Origin: Chromatiaceae bacterium
Lineage (GTDB): Bacteria > Pseudomonadota > Gammaproteobacteria > Chromatiales > Chromatiaceae
Direction of reading: 5' to 3'
Length of the DNA: 64,000 bases
Assembly (NCBI GenBank): GCA_024235395.1
Contig: JACKMK010000001.1
Coordinates: forward strand, 496,001-560,000
The translations under genes were made by a program, and so were the position numbers. Numbering within the stretch: the stretch's first letter is position 1; the number at the start of each line of letters is the position of its first letter. Under the pieces are notes generated by a model, which worked only from the letters and a program-made list of their open reading frames with translations, did no database searches and was not told where the DNA came from. This document shows, piece by piece, positions 9,290-18,597 of the stretch.

Positions 9290-9305
9290 CCCGGGCAGAC
9301 CCGGG
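9290..9305 (-). repeat. GC-rich inverted repeat at the translation start of the histidine kinase gene
   Basis: CCCGGG, a four-base loop CAGA, then CCCGGG again. In the transcript this would fold just before the TTG start at 9284 and could cover the ribosome site. A structure plus a weak start codon suggests low translation. Its effect is inferred. Confidence 0.4.
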
Positions 9306-9346
9306 CGGCCGCCCCCGCGTCGCCGGGGCAGCCGAGGGTCAGCGTC

Positions 9347-9700
9347 TCAGATGGCGCGCAATACCGGGACCGCCTTCATCGGAACGGGCGGCATCTGGGG
9401 CAACAGTCTGTCCAATGCGTCGCGACAGGTCGCGTCGAGTTCGCCGAATTCGATACCGAATCCGTGCAGGCTCTGATGCGCAACACGCCCGGCGACACTG
9501 AGGCAGGCGCCGCACACCTCGTTGCCCGGTTGGAAAGTCACCGTCACCGAAGCGCCGATGGGAACGATGCTGGTCTCCGCCCTGACGTAGAGGCCGCCGA
9601 TGCCGAGGTCGACGATCCGACCGCGCAGCAGACCAAACCGCGGGCATCCGACCACCGCATCCAGCGATACTGCCTTGCGATCGTGGGTTCTCTGCTCCAT
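9347..9700 (-). CDS. PilZ-domain protein (likely c-di-GMP binding)
   Basis: A 117-residue single-domain PilZ protein. The two c-di-GMP contacts of the fold are visible: an RxxxR element (RTHDR, residues 4-8) and DLGIGG (about 32-37), corresponding to the (D/N)xSxxG loop with Gly in place of the usual Ser. An excellent ribosome site (GGAGGAAACA) precedes ATG 9700. It is the first gene of a likely unit with the histidine kinase and regulator downstream, 62 bases away. Two diguanylate cyclases lie at 55.8-58.6 kb. The substituted Ser could weaken ligand binding, so binding is likely but not certain. Confidence 0.85.
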   Translation of the reverse strand: MEQRTHDRKAVSLDAVVGCPRFGLLRGRIVDLGIGGLYVRAETSIVPIGASVTVTFQPGNEVCGACLSVAGRVAHQSLHGFGIEFGELDATCRDALDRLLPQMPPVPMKAVPVLRAI

Positions 9701-9715
9701 TGTTTCCTCCTGTAG

Positions 9716-9761
9716 ATTCCGTCCGTTGCACGCGATCTTGAGCCGCTTGGCCGAACGGAAT
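9716..9761. repeat. Inverted repeat upstream of the PilZ gene
   Basis: ATTCCGTCCG (9716-9725) and CGAACGGAAT (9752-9761) match as an inverted pair with one mismatch, 26 bases apart. It lies immediately upstream of the PilZ start, within the 229-base divergent gap to the RDD gene. It could be an operator or an mRNA stem. No function is shown. Confidence 0.35.
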
Positions 9762-9929
9762 GCGCACCATTATGGGGAACGAGTAATCGCAGACTATTAG
9801 GGCCAATCCGCCGCAGCCCCGGGATTTTCCCTAGTCGTTCTAATAATTTTTTTAAAAACAATATCTTGTCGCTCAATTCTTTAGTATTTTCAATCCGCGG
9901 ATTGTGACCTTTTTCGCCAAACCGGAACC

Positions 9930-10412
9930 ATGACACCCGATCAGCCCGTCAAAGACGCCGAAACTTCCTGGTCGCCGAATCCCATCGAGCACGCCGTCGC
10001 ACCCGGTCTCGCGCGACGGCTGGCGGCAATGTTTTACGACAGCTGGCTGGTGGCTGCGATCATTCTGCTTGGCGCGACCGCCGACACCTTCGCGCGTGCG
10101 GGACTCGGGCTCGCCGCCGACTATCCCCACTATGCCTTGCAGGCCTACCTGGTGACCGCGCCGGCGGTGTTCTTCGGTTGGTTCTGGACACACGGCGGGC
10201 AGACCCTGGGGATGCGTGCCTGGCGACTGAAGCTCGTGGCGGAGACCGGGGCGCCCGTGAGCTGGAGACAGTCACTGGGCCGCTATGCAGCCGCCTGGCT
10301 GTCACTGTTCGCGTTTGGTCTGGGCTATCTGTGGGTCCTGTTCGACCGCGATGGGCGCGCCTGGCATGACCGGATCAGTCGCACCCGGCTGGTACTTGTC
10401 CGCCGCGACTGA
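9930..10412 (+). CDS. RDD family membrane protein
   Basis: This 160-residue protein has the RDD layout: an N-terminal region beginning LARRLAAMFYDSWLV (about 28-42), two hydrophobic helices, then TLGMRAWRLKLV and a third helix, ending in DRDGRAWHDRISRTRLV. The Arg-Asp-Asp signature is partly changed (RR...D in the first helix, DRDGRAWHD at the end), as is common. The function of the family is poorly known; some members affect ion homeostasis. It converges on lptG with a 23-base gap. Confidence 0.85.
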   Translation: MTPDQPVKDAETSWSPNPIEHAVAPGLARRLAAMFYDSWLVAAIILLGATADTFARAGLGLAADYPHYALQAYLVTAPAVFFGWFWTHGGQTLGMRAWRLKLVAETGAPVSWRQSLGRYAAAWLSLFAFGLGYLWVLFDRDGRAWHDRISRTRLVLVRRD

Positions 10413-10435
10413 ATCGGGCACCACCGGGGCCCGCG

Positions 10436-11503
10436 TCAGCGCACCTTGCGCATCATCTGCAGGCCGATCGCAAGGAAGGCCGCCGCAGGCAGCAGGGCAC
10501 TCAGCAGGGGGCTGAACTCGTACACCACCGCTACATACGACATGCCGCGACTGAGCGTGTAGAACGCCATACCGAGCACGACCCCGAGGAATACGCGTTG
10601 CCCCATGCTCACGAAACGCTGGTGTGCGAGTACAAACGGGACACTGATGAACAACATCACCAGGGTCGCCAATGGCGTCGCCAGCTTGACCCAGAACGCC
10701 ACCTCATAGTCCGTTGCGGACTGGTCATTCTCGCGCATCACTTGGATATACCGATACAACTCCCCGATCGGCAGCATGTTCGGCTGGATCAGGACGGCAC
10801 TGAGCAAGCCCGGGTCCAGCAGCGAGTCCCAGCGCGCCTGCGCCAGCCGCCGCTCACTGACGCCCTGCTCCGAAATCTGCGTCTGCGCGATGTCGAACAT
10901 CAACCAGTGGTCACCGCGGTGCACCGCGCGTTCGGCGCGCGTCGCGAGTTTCAAACGGCGCGCATCGTCGAATTCGTAGACGAAGATGTCACGCAACCGG
11001 GCGCCCGGGAGAATCCCGCGAATGTTGACGAACGATCGCCCGTCACGCGCCCAGAAACCGTAATTGGTCTTCAATGTGACCTTTTCCTGGGTCTGTTCGA
11101 TGCGGTGCTGCAGTCCCCATTGCTCGGCGGCCGGTGCAACGTATTCGCCGAACAGAAAGACCACCAGCATCATCACCGCCCCGGTCTTCAGCACCGCCCA
11201 AACGATCTGTCGCAGCGAAAATCCGGCGGCGCGCATCGCCACCAATTCGCCGTTGGCGCCCATCGCACCAAGACCGATCAGACTGCCGATCAATGCCGCG
11301 ACCGGAAATGCCTCGAAAATGTAGCGCGGCGCTGTCGACAGGGTCACGAGGAAGGCGTCTACCATCTGGTAGTTACCCTTGCCGACGTCGTCCATCTCTT
11401 CCATGACGCCGAAGAACAGCAACAGGATCACCAGTACCAGCAAGGTGGTCGCTGTCGCCTTGATCATGGTGCCGCCGATGTAACGATCCAGCAGTGTCGT
11501 CAT
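10436..11503 (-). CDS. lptG: LPS export permease LptG
   Basis: A 355-residue YjgP/YjgQ-family inner membrane protein. With LptF and the ATPase LptB it extracts lipopolysaccharide from the inner membrane and feeds it to LptC. There are three helices in the N-terminal third, a periplasmic beta-jellyroll in the middle (about 130-260), and three helices at the C-terminus. The start at 11503 overlaps the last codon of lptF (ATGA), so translation is coupled. The N-terminal sequence MTTLLDRYIGGTMIK is typical of LptG. Confidence 0.94.
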   Translation of the reverse strand: MTTLLDRYIGGTMIKATATTLLVLVILLLFFGVMEEMDDVGKGNYQMVDAFLVTLSTAPRYIFEAFPVAALIGSLIGLGAMGANGELVAMRAAGFSLRQIVWAVLKTGAVMMLVVFLFGEYVAPAAEQWGLQHRIEQTQEKVTLKTNYGFWARDGRSFVNIRGILPGARLRDIFVYEFDDARRLKLATRAERAVHRGDHWLMFDIAQTQISEQGVSERRLAQARWDSLLDPGLLSAVLIQPNMLPIGELYRYIQVMRENDQSATDYEVAFWVKLATPLATLVMLFISVPFVLAHQRFVSMGQRVFLGVVLGMAFYTLSRGMSYVAVVYEFSPLLSALLPAAAFLAIGLQMMRKVR

Positions 11504-12600
11504 GATTGGCGCGTCGTCCAACGCCGGCGTTGCACCGTCAGCCAATTCGAATCGGCCAACATGATCCCGCCGGCAACGAACAGCATCAGCAGCGGCAACC
11601 ACCACATTCCGATCCACTCGGGCACGGCGCCGGTCGCCAGCCACCGCTCGGCCACCCGCTGCAGGTTCATGAAGATGAAATACAGCACCACCGCGAACAA
11701 CAGTCGCCCATAGACCCCGGAGCGCGGGGGTGAACGCGCCAGCGGCACCGCCAGCACGCCGAACGCGATCAATGCGAGGGGCACCGAGATACGGTATTGC
11801 AGTTCGGCACGATCACTCGGTTCGCCCGAGGCGAGCAGCACCTGCCAGGATTTGGCACTCTGCGGGACCCTGAGTCCGCCGGATTCCAATGTCGGTATCC
11901 GGACCGCATATTCGTCGAAGCGTCCGACCGTGTAGTCCAGACGGCCTGGCACCCCTTCGTAGCGATGCCCGTCGGTGAGGATCACGAATCGTTCCCCCGT
12001 CTTCGGATCGGTCGTCTGATAGGCCTCTTCCGCGGTGACCAGGCCGAGCTTGCCCTGTTGCCGGTCCTGTACGAACACCCCCTCGAGTTTTACGCCGTCA
12101 GCGCTCAATCTTTCGGTATAGACGACCAGCCCTCCCTGGCTGAACTCGTTGAATCGGCCCGGTCGCACGCCCGACAGATCCGCGGTACTCGACTCTTCCG
12201 CCTGCAAGCGGGTGACCTGCGACTTCGCCCACGGCAGCAGTTCCATCACCAGCACGGTGACCACAATCGCCAACGGCAGGGCGGCGAGCAATACCGACCG
12301 GAAGATGCGCGCCGGGCCGACGCCGGAGGCTGCGAGCGCAACCATCTCGCTGTCGCGGTGCATGCGCCCCAGGACCCACAACACCGCGAAAAAAAATGCC
12401 GGGGGGACAATCAGGCCGAGTGTCTTGACCAGTTCGAGCCCGACGACCAGCAGCAGGATATTGGTACTCAACAGTCCACTGGCGGCCTTACCCAGGTAGC
12501 GCACCAGGATGTTCGAGACGAACACCAGCATGATCACCAGCAGCACCACAACCAGTGTCTTGAGGATTTCACGCAGCAGCAGGCGGTCAATGATCCCCAT
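11500..12600 (-). CDS. lptF: LPS export permease LptF
   Basis: A 366-residue partner of LptG with the same architecture: helices near 12-35, 55-80 and 100-120, a periplasmic beta domain, then three C-terminal helices. The start (MGIIDRLLLREILK) is preceded by AAGGGAAGCGAG. It is first in the lptF-lptG unit and divergent from pepA across 118 bases, the same arrangement as in Escherichia coli. The open frame extends 195 bases upstream of this start, but that stretch is a shadow of pepA. Confidence 0.94.
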   Translation of the reverse strand: MGIIDRLLLREILKTLVVVLLVIMLVFVSNILVRYLGKAASGLLSTNILLLVVGLELVKTLGLIVPPAFFFAVLWVLGRMHRDSEMVALAASGVGPARIFRSVLLAALPLAIVVTVLVMELLPWAKSQVTRLQAEESSTADLSGVRPGRFNEFSQGGLVVYTERLSADGVKLEGVFVQDRQQGKLGLVTAEEAYQTTDPKTGERFVILTDGHRYEGVPGRLDYTVGRFDEYAVRIPTLESGGLRVPQSAKSWQVLLASGEPSDRAELQYRISVPLALIAFGVLAVPLARSPPRSGVYGRLLFAVVLYFIFMNLQRVAERWLATGAVPEWIGMWWLPLLMLFVAGGIMLADSNWLTVQRRRWTTRQS

Positions 12601-12718
12601 CTCGCTTCCCTTACGCTCCCGATTCGCTACACTCAGGCGTCGACAATGCCGAACCTTACCGTTATCCACGATCGTGCGGAAGCGCGCACAGACGCATCCT
12701 GCACATCTGAGAGGTCCC

Positions 12719-14218
12719 ATGGAGTACAACTGCAAACTCGGTGCTGCAGAAAGCATCAAGACCGCCTGTCTGGTCGTCGGAGTCTTCAAGAACAACCGTT
12801 TGACGCCGCAGGTCGAAACGCTGGACCAGGCGCTCGGCGGTCAGATCAAGGCGGTCCTCAAGCGCCAGGATTTTTCTGCCGACTCGGGTGAAATCCAGTT
12901 GCTCTATGAACCCCGGAACTGCGCGGCAGAACGGGTCCTGCTGGTTGGTCTGGGCGAGGAAAAGGATTTTTCCGCCCGCACCTACGGCCAGGCACTGTTA
13001 CCGGCGTTCTCTCGGCTCGAGAAATCCGGAGCTGCCAACTGCCTGGTGATGCTGCCGAACGATGCCAAAGACGATTCCACCTACCGACTGGTGCGCGAAG
13101 CCGTCAAGGCGGCCGAGACCGCGGTATACCGGTTCGAGCAATGCAAGAGCACGGCGTCGCCACCCAAGCGTCCTCTGAAACGGATCGATTTTCTGGCGTC
13201 CGGTCGGGGTCAGTGCAGTGCAGCCGAGCGGGCATCGGTGCACGGCCGCGCGATCGCCATCGGCACGAGGCTGACGAAAGATCTCGCGAATCTGCCCGGC
13301 AACCTCTGCACGCCCACCTATCTCGCCGAGCAGGCCCAGGCTCTGGCGCGCGGTCGTCGGAAGCTGAAGGTCACGGTACTTTCCGAAGCCCAGATGAAGA
13401 AGCTCGGCATGGGCGCGCTGCTGTCGGTATCGCGCGGCAGCCGGCAACCCGCAAAACTGATCGTTCTCGAGTACTCCGGTGGCAAGACCGGTTCGAAACC
13501 GGTCGCCCTGGTCGGCAAGGGACTGACATTCGACGCCGGCGGCATCTCGATCAAACCCGCGGCCAATATGGATGAAATGAAGTACGACATGTGCGGCGGC
13601 GCGAGCGTACTGGGCACGATCGCTGCCTGCGCCGAGATGGATCTGCCGATCAACGTGGTCGGTGTGGTGCCAAGTTCCGAAAACCTTCCCGACGGTGACG
13701 CGAACAAACCCGGCGACATCGTGACTTCCATGTCCGGCCAGACGATCGAAGTCCTGAACACCGACGCGGAAGGGCGCCTGATTCTGTGCGATGCGCTGAC
13801 CTACACCGAGCGATTCAAACCGGCGGCGGTGGTCGATATCGCGACCTTGACCGGCGCCTGCATCGTGGCCCTCGGCGACCAGGCGAGCGGTTTGATGGCA
13901 AACGACGACGACCTGGCCAATGAACTGCTGGATGCCGGCACCGCCACCGGCGACCGCGCCTGGCGACTTCCGCTTTGGGATGAGTATCAGAAGCAGCTGG
14001 ACAGCAATTTTGCCGACATGGCGAACATCGGTGGCGGTCGCGGGGCCGGCACGATCACCGCAGCCTGCTTCCTGTCGCGTTACACCAAGGCGTTCAAGTG
14101 GGCGCATCTGGACATCGCCGGCACCTCCTGGCTGACCGGCAAAGACAAGGGCGCCACCGGCCGACCGGTACCATTGCTCACGGAGTTTCTGATGCGACGC
14201 TGCAAGGTGGCCATGTAA
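12719..14218 (+). CDS. pepA: Leucyl aminopeptidase (M17 family)
   Basis: A 499-residue cytosolic zinc/manganese aminopeptidase. The C-terminal catalytic domain shows the metal and substrate residues: VGKGLTFDAGGISIKP (about 261-276), MKYDMCGGA, and the signature NTDAEGRLILCDAL (about 347-360). A GAGAGGT ribosome site precedes ATG 12719. In E. coli the homologue also binds DNA in cer recombination and carAB regulation; that role is possible here but not shown. It sits between the divergent lptF and the downstream holC, the conserved gammaproteobacterial order. valS, which follows holC in E. coli, is absent. Confidence 0.96.
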   Translation: MEYNCKLGAAESIKTACLVVGVFKNNRLTPQVETLDQALGGQIKAVLKRQDFSADSGEIQLLYEPRNCAAERVLLVGLGEEKDFSARTYGQALLPAFSRLEKSGAANCLVMLPNDAKDDSTYRLVREAVKAAETAVYRFEQCKSTASPPKRPLKRIDFLASGRGQCSAAERASVHGRAIAIGTRLTKDLANLPGNLCTPTYLAEQAQALARGRRKLKVTVLSEAQMKKLGMGALLSVSRGSRQPAKLIVLEYSGGKTGSKPVALVGKGLTFDAGGISIKPAANMDEMKYDMCGGASVLGTIAACAEMDLPINVVGVVPSSENLPDGDANKPGDIVTSMSGQTIEVLNTDAEGRLILCDALTYTERFKPAAVVDIATLTGACIVALGDQASGLMANDDDLANELLDAGTATGDRAWRLPLWDEYQKQLDSNFADMANIGGGRGAGTITAACFLSRYTKAFKWAHLDIAGTSWLTGKDKGATGRPVPLLTEFLMRRCKVAM

Positions 14219-14232
14219 GCCGAAGGCCTGGC

Positions 14233-14661
14233 ATGACTCAGATCGACTTTTACGTATTGCGTGCCGACGCGCGCGGTGACCGTTTCGCACTGGCCTGCCG
14301 GATTGCCGAAAAGGCGCGCCGCGCCGGCCATCGCGTGCTGATACACAGCCGTGACGCCACGCAGGCGAGGCACGTCAACGAACTGCTGTGGACGCTGTGG
14401 GAGCAAAGCTTTGTCCCGCACGGACTGCTAGGCGAGGCCGAACGTGACATCAATCCGATCCTGATCGGTGACGGACACGCCGATGCCGACGAGCACGACA
14501 TCCTGATCAATCTCGATCCGGAGATACCAACCTTCTTCGGCCGCTTCGAGCGGCTCATCGAGTGCGTCGATCATGACGACGCCGTGCGCGAGTCCAGCCG
14601 CGAGCGATTTCGCTACTACCGCGCACACGGCTACCCATTGGATACCCACGACATCACCTAG
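14233..14661 (+). CDS. holC: DNA polymerase III chi subunit
   Basis: A 142-residue HolC protein. The N-terminus MTQIDFYVLRADARGDRFALAC-type start, the central LWTLWEQSFVPH and ILINLDPEIP are conserved positions. It links the polymerase clamp loader to single-stranded DNA binding protein. It follows pepA by 14 bases and is probably co-transcribed with it. A strong terminator lies downstream. Confidence 0.92.
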   Translation: MTQIDFYVLRADARGDRFALACRIAEKARRAGHRVLIHSRDATQARHVNELLWTLWEQSFVPHGLLGEAERDINPILIGDGHADADEHDILINLDPEIPTFFGRFERLIECVDHDDAVRESSRERFRYYRAHGYPLDTHDIT

Positions 14662-14701
14662 GTCCCGTCGCAAAAGACGGCGTCCGCATCGCGGACCCAC
14701 G

Positions 14702-14727
14702 AAAAAAGGGCCCGAGGGCCCTTTTTT
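14702..14727. terminator. Bidirectional intrinsic terminator between holC and pnp
   Basis: A perfect inverted repeat: six A, GGGCCC, a GA centre, GGGCCC, six T. It has a U-tract on either strand, so it can end both pepA-holC and rpsO-pnp transcripts that converge here. Confidence 0.9.
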
Positions 14728-14751
14728 CCTGTCTGCACAGACCGGGGCGAA

Positions 14752-16848
14752 TCAGGCCTCGGCCTCTTCGTTGACCGCCTTCATGCTCAGGCGGATGCGC
14801 CCCTGCTTGTCGACCTCGAGCACCTTGACCTTGATCGTGTCTCCCTCGTTCAGCTTGTCGCTGACCTTCTCGACACGCTCGTCGGAAATCTGGCTGATGT
14901 GCACGAGACCATCCTTGCCCGGCAGGATCGTGACGAACGCGCCGAAGTCCATCAGGCGGGCGACACGGCCTTCGTACACCTTTCCGACCTCGACGTCGGC
15001 GGTGATCAACTCAACGCGTTTGCGCGCCTCGTCACCCGCACTCTTGTCGACCGAGAAGATCTTCACCGTACCATCGTCGCTGATGTCGACGGTCGCACCG
15101 GTTTCCTCGGTGATCGAGCGGATCGTAACGCCACCCTTGCCGATGACGTCGCGGATCTTGTCGGGATTGATCTTGAACGAAATGATGCGCGGTGCATGCT
15201 CGGACATCTGTGCACGCGGCGCATTGATCGCCTTGTTCATCTCCTCGAGGATGTGCATACGCCCATCCTTGGCCTGAGCCAGCGCGATCTCCATGATCTC
15301 TCGGGTGATGCCGTCGATCTTGATGTCCATCTGCAGCGCATTCACGCCGTTCACGGTGCCGGCAACCTTGAAATCCATATCGCCGAGGTGGTCTTCATCG
15401 CCCAGGATGTCGGTCAAGACAGCGAACTGATCGCCTTCCTTGATCAAGCCCATCGCGACACCGGCGACCGGCGACTTGACCGGCACGCCCGCGTCCATCA
15501 GCGAGAGGCTCGTGCCGCAGACCGATGCCATCGACGACGAACCGTTCGACTCCGTGATCTCCGATACGACGCGGATCGAATAGGGGAACTCACTCATATC
15601 GGGCATGCACGCGAGCACGCCGCGCTTCGCCAACCGTCCATGGCCGATCTCACGCCGCTTGGGACTGCCGACGCGGCCAAGCTCACCGACGCAGAACGGC
15701 GGGAAATTGTAGTGCAGCATGAACCCTTCTTTGCGCTCACCTTCCAGCGCATCGATGATCTGCGAATCACGCTCGGTGCCCAGTGTCGTGACGACCAGCG
15801 CCTGCGTCTCGCCGCGGGTGAACAGTGCGGACCCGTGGGTCCGCGGCAGCACGCCGGTGCGGATGTAGATCGGTCGCACCGTCTTGTTGTCGCGACCGTC
15901 TATGCGCGGCTCGCCCGCGATAATCCGACCACGCACCGTGGCCTTCTTCAGTTTCTCGATCGCACCGGCCACTTCGGCTTCGTCGAATTCCGGCGATTCG
16001 CCTGCACACAGCTGATCCTTCGCCGCCGCGACCGCCGCATCCACTGCCGCGTACCGCTCCATCTTGTCTGCGATGGTGTAGGCGTTGCGCAACGCATCCC
16101 CACAGGCGCTCTCCACCGCCGCCTTGAGTGCTTCGTTGACCGCCACTTCGGGAAGTTGAATAACCGGCTTGTTGACCTCCGCCGCCAGCTCCTTGATCGC
16201 CTGGATGACGACCTGCATCTGCTCGTGACCGAACAGCACGGCGCCCAACATGACCTCTTCGGAAAGCTGGTCCGCCTCCGATTCGACCATCAGCACGGCG
16301 TTCTCGGTGCCGGCGACGACGAGATCGAGGTCGGTGTTGTCGCTCAGGCCGGTCGGCCCGTTGAGGATGTAATTGCCGTCTTTGTAACCGACACGCGCAG
16401 CACCGATCGGACCCTGGAACGGCGCCCCCGAGATCGCGAGTGCTGCCGAGGTGCCGATCAGCGAGGGGATCTCCGGATCGATCCTCGGATTCAGCGACTT
16501 GACGGTGCAGATCACCTGGGTCTCGGAGATGAAGCTCTTCGGGAAAAGCGGTCGGATGGGACGGTCGATGAGTCGCGAGGTCAGGATCTCTTTTTCCGAG
16601 GGACGACCCTCGCGACGGAAGAATCCGCCCGGGATCTTACCCGCGGCGTACGTCTTCTCCTGGTAATCGACGGTCAGAGGGAAGAAATCGCGACCAGAGT
16701 CCGGTTTCTTGTCGTAAACCACGGTGACCAGCACCACAGTGTCCGCCATGTTGATCATCACTGCGGCGTCCGCCTGGCGGGCGATTTCACCGGTTTCCAG
16801 CGTTACTGTGTGTTCGCCGTACTGAAACGTTTTCTTGATCGCGTTCAC
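14752..16848 (-). CDS. pnp: Polyribonucleotide nucleotidyltransferase (PNPase)
   Basis: A 698-residue phosphorolytic 3'-5' exoribonuclease of the degradosome. It has two RNase PH-like halves joined by an all-helical linker, the second carrying the conserved RTGVLPRTHGSALFTRGETQ and the acidic LGDEDHLGDMDF motif. A KH domain (about 553-615) and an S1 domain (about 620-690) finish the protein. It starts with GTG at 16848 after GAGGATTAACAA. It follows rpsO by 33 bases, as in most Proteobacteria, where PNPase represses its own message. Confidence 0.97.
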   Translation of the reverse strand: MNAIKKTFQYGEHTVTLETGEIARQADAAVMINMADTVVLVTVVYDKKPDSGRDFFPLTVDYQEKTYAAGKIPGGFFRREGRPSEKEILTSRLIDRPIRPLFPKSFISETQVICTVKSLNPRIDPEIPSLIGTSAALAISGAPFQGPIGAARVGYKDGNYILNGPTGLSDNTDLDLVVAGTENAVLMVESEADQLSEEVMLGAVLFGHEQMQVVIQAIKELAAEVNKPVIQLPEVAVNEALKAAVESACGDALRNAYTIADKMERYAAVDAAVAAAKDQLCAGESPEFDEAEVAGAIEKLKKATVRGRIIAGEPRIDGRDNKTVRPIYIRTGVLPRTHGSALFTRGETQALVVTTLGTERDSQIIDALEGERKEGFMLHYNFPPFCVGELGRVGSPKRREIGHGRLAKRGVLACMPDMSEFPYSIRVVSEITESNGSSSMASVCGTSLSLMDAGVPVKSPVAGVAMGLIKEGDQFAVLTDILGDEDHLGDMDFKVAGTVNGVNALQMDIKIDGITREIMEIALAQAKDGRMHILEEMNKAINAPRAQMSEHAPRIISFKINPDKIRDVIGKGGVTIRSITEETGATVDISDDGTVKIFSVDKSAGDEARKRVELITADVEVGKVYEGRVARLMDFGAFVTILPGKDGLVHISQISDERVEKVSDKLNEGDTIKVKVLEVDKQGRIRLSMKAVNEEAEA

Positions 16849-16881
16849 TTGTTAATCCTCAAATCGTTACCGGGGGGCCGC

Positions 16882-17151
16882 TCAGCGGCGCAAACCGAGG
16901 CGGCTGATCAGCTCGCGGTAGCGTTCCACGTCCTTCGATTTGAGGTAATCGAGAAGCTTGCGGCGCTGGTTGACCAGGCGCACCAGACCCTGTCGGGAAT
17001 GATGGTCTTTCTTGTGGGTCTGGAAATGCGGCGTCAATTCGGCGATGCGGGCGCTCAGCAGCGCGACCTGCACCTCCGTGGAACCCGTGTCTTTCGGGTC
17101 TTTGCCGTATTCGCTGATGATCGACTGCTTCTGCTCTGCACTCATTGCCAT
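16882..17151 (-). CDS. rpsO: 30S ribosomal protein S15
   Basis: An 89-residue S15. The typical GSTEVQVALLSARIAELTPHF region and the C-terminal RRKLLDYL...RYRELISRLGLRR are present. It binds 16S rRNA early in 30S assembly. The start MAM at 17151 is chosen because an AGGAG site sits seven bases upstream; an ATG six bases later would be too far. An imperfect hairpin (GGCAGACC-GATC-GGGCCTGCC) lies upstream near 17226-17246 in the gap to truB. S15 often represses its own translation through leader structure, so this may matter. Confidence 0.97.
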   Translation of the reverse strand: MAMSAEQKQSIISEYGKDPKDTGSTEVQVALLSARIAELTPHFQTHKKDHHSRQGLVRLVNQRRKLLDYLKSKDVERYRELISRLGLRR

Positions 17152-17288
17152 GACATTTCTCCTGTCAGTATGCCTTCTTGAAGCCCCCAACAATGAGTCC
17201 AGGCGACTTCGGCGGTGATAAGCGGCAGACCGATCGGGCCTGCCGGTGAAATTAAGGCCGCATATTCTCTCTCAATTCGCCGCCGATG

Positions 17289-18206
17289 TCAGCCACCGGT
17301 CATCAACCGGCGCGGCGCGATACGCCCGTCGTCCTGGACCTCGCCCAGCGCCAGAAACTGGTCGCCATGAAAAATCCGCACCCACCCGGAGGTCGGCGCC
17401 TTGGGCACCAGCACGGCCTGGCCCTGGCGGAGGTAGAACGCCGAATCGGCACTCACACGCACCTCCGGCCAGTCGGCCAGGGCGGTGTCGACCGGCAGCA
17501 GCAATGCGTCCAGCGCCGACTGGCCCTGGGCGGCGACTCTCTCCAACTCATCCATCGTGTACATCGGGTAATCCGTGTAGGGGCCGACCCCGGTTCGCCG
17601 CAGTGCCACGACATGCGCGCCGCAGCCGAGCGCCTCGCCGATGTCTTCGGCCAGGGTCCGGACATAGGTTCCCTTCGAGCAATGAACCCGCAATTCGAAT
17701 TCGGGGAGTTCCACGGTACCCAGCGTCAACGCGTGCACATGCACCGTGCGCGGTTGGCGCTCTACGACGACCCCCTCACGCGCCAACTCGTACAAACGCT
17801 TGCCCTGGTGCTTCAGCGCGGAGTACATCGGCGGCAACTGTTGAATCTCGCCGACGAAGCGCGGCAAGGTGCGATTGATGTCGTCGACCGTGACACCGTC
17901 CGTGGGCCGCTCTTTGACGATCTCGCCCTCGGTATCACCGGTCGCCGTCGTCTGCCCCAGCCGAACCCGGAATACGTAGTGTTTGTCCGCATCCAGCAGG
18001 AAAGCCGACAACTTGGTCGCGTCGCCGAGGCAGATCGGCAGCATGCCGTCGGCCAGCGGGTCCAGGCTCCCCGTATGCCCCGCCTTGCGCGCATCGAACA
18101 ACCGCTTTACGCGCTGCAAGGCATGGTTGGAGCTCAGGCCCAGGGGTTTGTCGAGCAGCAGGATGCCGCTGACCGCGCGACCACGGGCTCGCCCACGACG
18201 CCCCAC
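17289..18206 (-). CDS. truB: tRNA pseudouridine-55 synthase TruB
   Basis: A 305-residue pseudouridine synthase that modifies U55 in the T-loop of tRNAs. The active-site motif GHTGSLDPLADG contains the catalytic D49. The KPLGLSSNHAL start and the C-terminal PUA domain (about 250-305) are visible. It begins with GTG at 18206, two bases after the rbfA stop, so it is coupled to rbfA. Confidence 0.96.
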   Translation of the reverse strand: MGRRGRARGRAVSGILLLDKPLGLSSNHALQRVKRLFDARKAGHTGSLDPLADGMLPICLGDATKLSAFLLDADKHYVFRVRLGQTTATGDTEGEIVKERPTDGVTVDDINRTLPRFVGEIQQLPPMYSALKHQGKRLYELAREGVVVERQPRTVHVHALTLGTVELPEFELRVHCSKGTYVRTLAEDIGEALGCGAHVVALRRTGVGPYTDYPMYTMDELERVAAQGQSALDALLLPVDTALADWPEVRVSADSAFYLRQGQAVLVPKAPTSGWVRIFHGDQFLALGEVQDDGRIAPRRLMTGG

Positions 18207-18208
18207 GA

Positions 18209-18571
18209 TCAGTCCCCGCGTCCTTCGTCTTTGGCAACTGCCTGGTCGATCAGCGACGACAGGCGCATGCCGGTCTCGATCGACTTGTCGTAGACGAACG
18301 AAAGACGCGGCACGGTACGCAGGTTCATGGTTTCCGCCAGACGCCGGCGCAGGAACGCCGCCGCCTTGTTCAATGCGGTCTCGGTCGCTTTTGCCTGTGC
18401 CGGATCCAACACGGTGAAATATACCTTGGCGTGAGAAAGGTCGCGCACGGCGCGGACCTCCTGGATCGTCACCCGGGACAACCGCGGGTCCCTGGCCTCG
18501 TCGCGCAACAGCATCGCGAGTTCACGATGCAACTCCGCGCCAACACGCTCTTCGCGCCCGAATTCGTGCAT
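18209..18571 (-). CDS. rbfA: Ribosome-binding factor A
   Basis: A 120-residue KH-type 30S maturation factor. The conserved stretches RVGAELHRELAMLL, VTIQEVRAVRDLSHAKVYF and the C-terminal RTVPRLSFVYDKSIETG are present. It sits 26 bases after infB and directly before truB, as in the E. coli operon. Confidence 0.95.
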   Translation of the reverse strand: MHEFGREERVGAELHRELAMLLRDEARDPRLSRVTIQEVRAVRDLSHAKVYFTVLDPAQAKATETALNKAAAFLRRRLAETMNLRTVPRLSFVYDKSIETGMRLSSLIDQAVAKDEGRGD

Positions 18572-18597
18572 CTCGACGCGCCTCCAGACCTCTAGAC

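Noticed and set aside
14899..17181. Very long open frame opposite pnp-rpsO
   Set aside because: It mirrors the real genes on the other strand, is Arg/His/Asp-rich and has no recognisable domain. Such frames are common opposite GC-rich genes. The same applies to 18793-21135 and 47763-50117.
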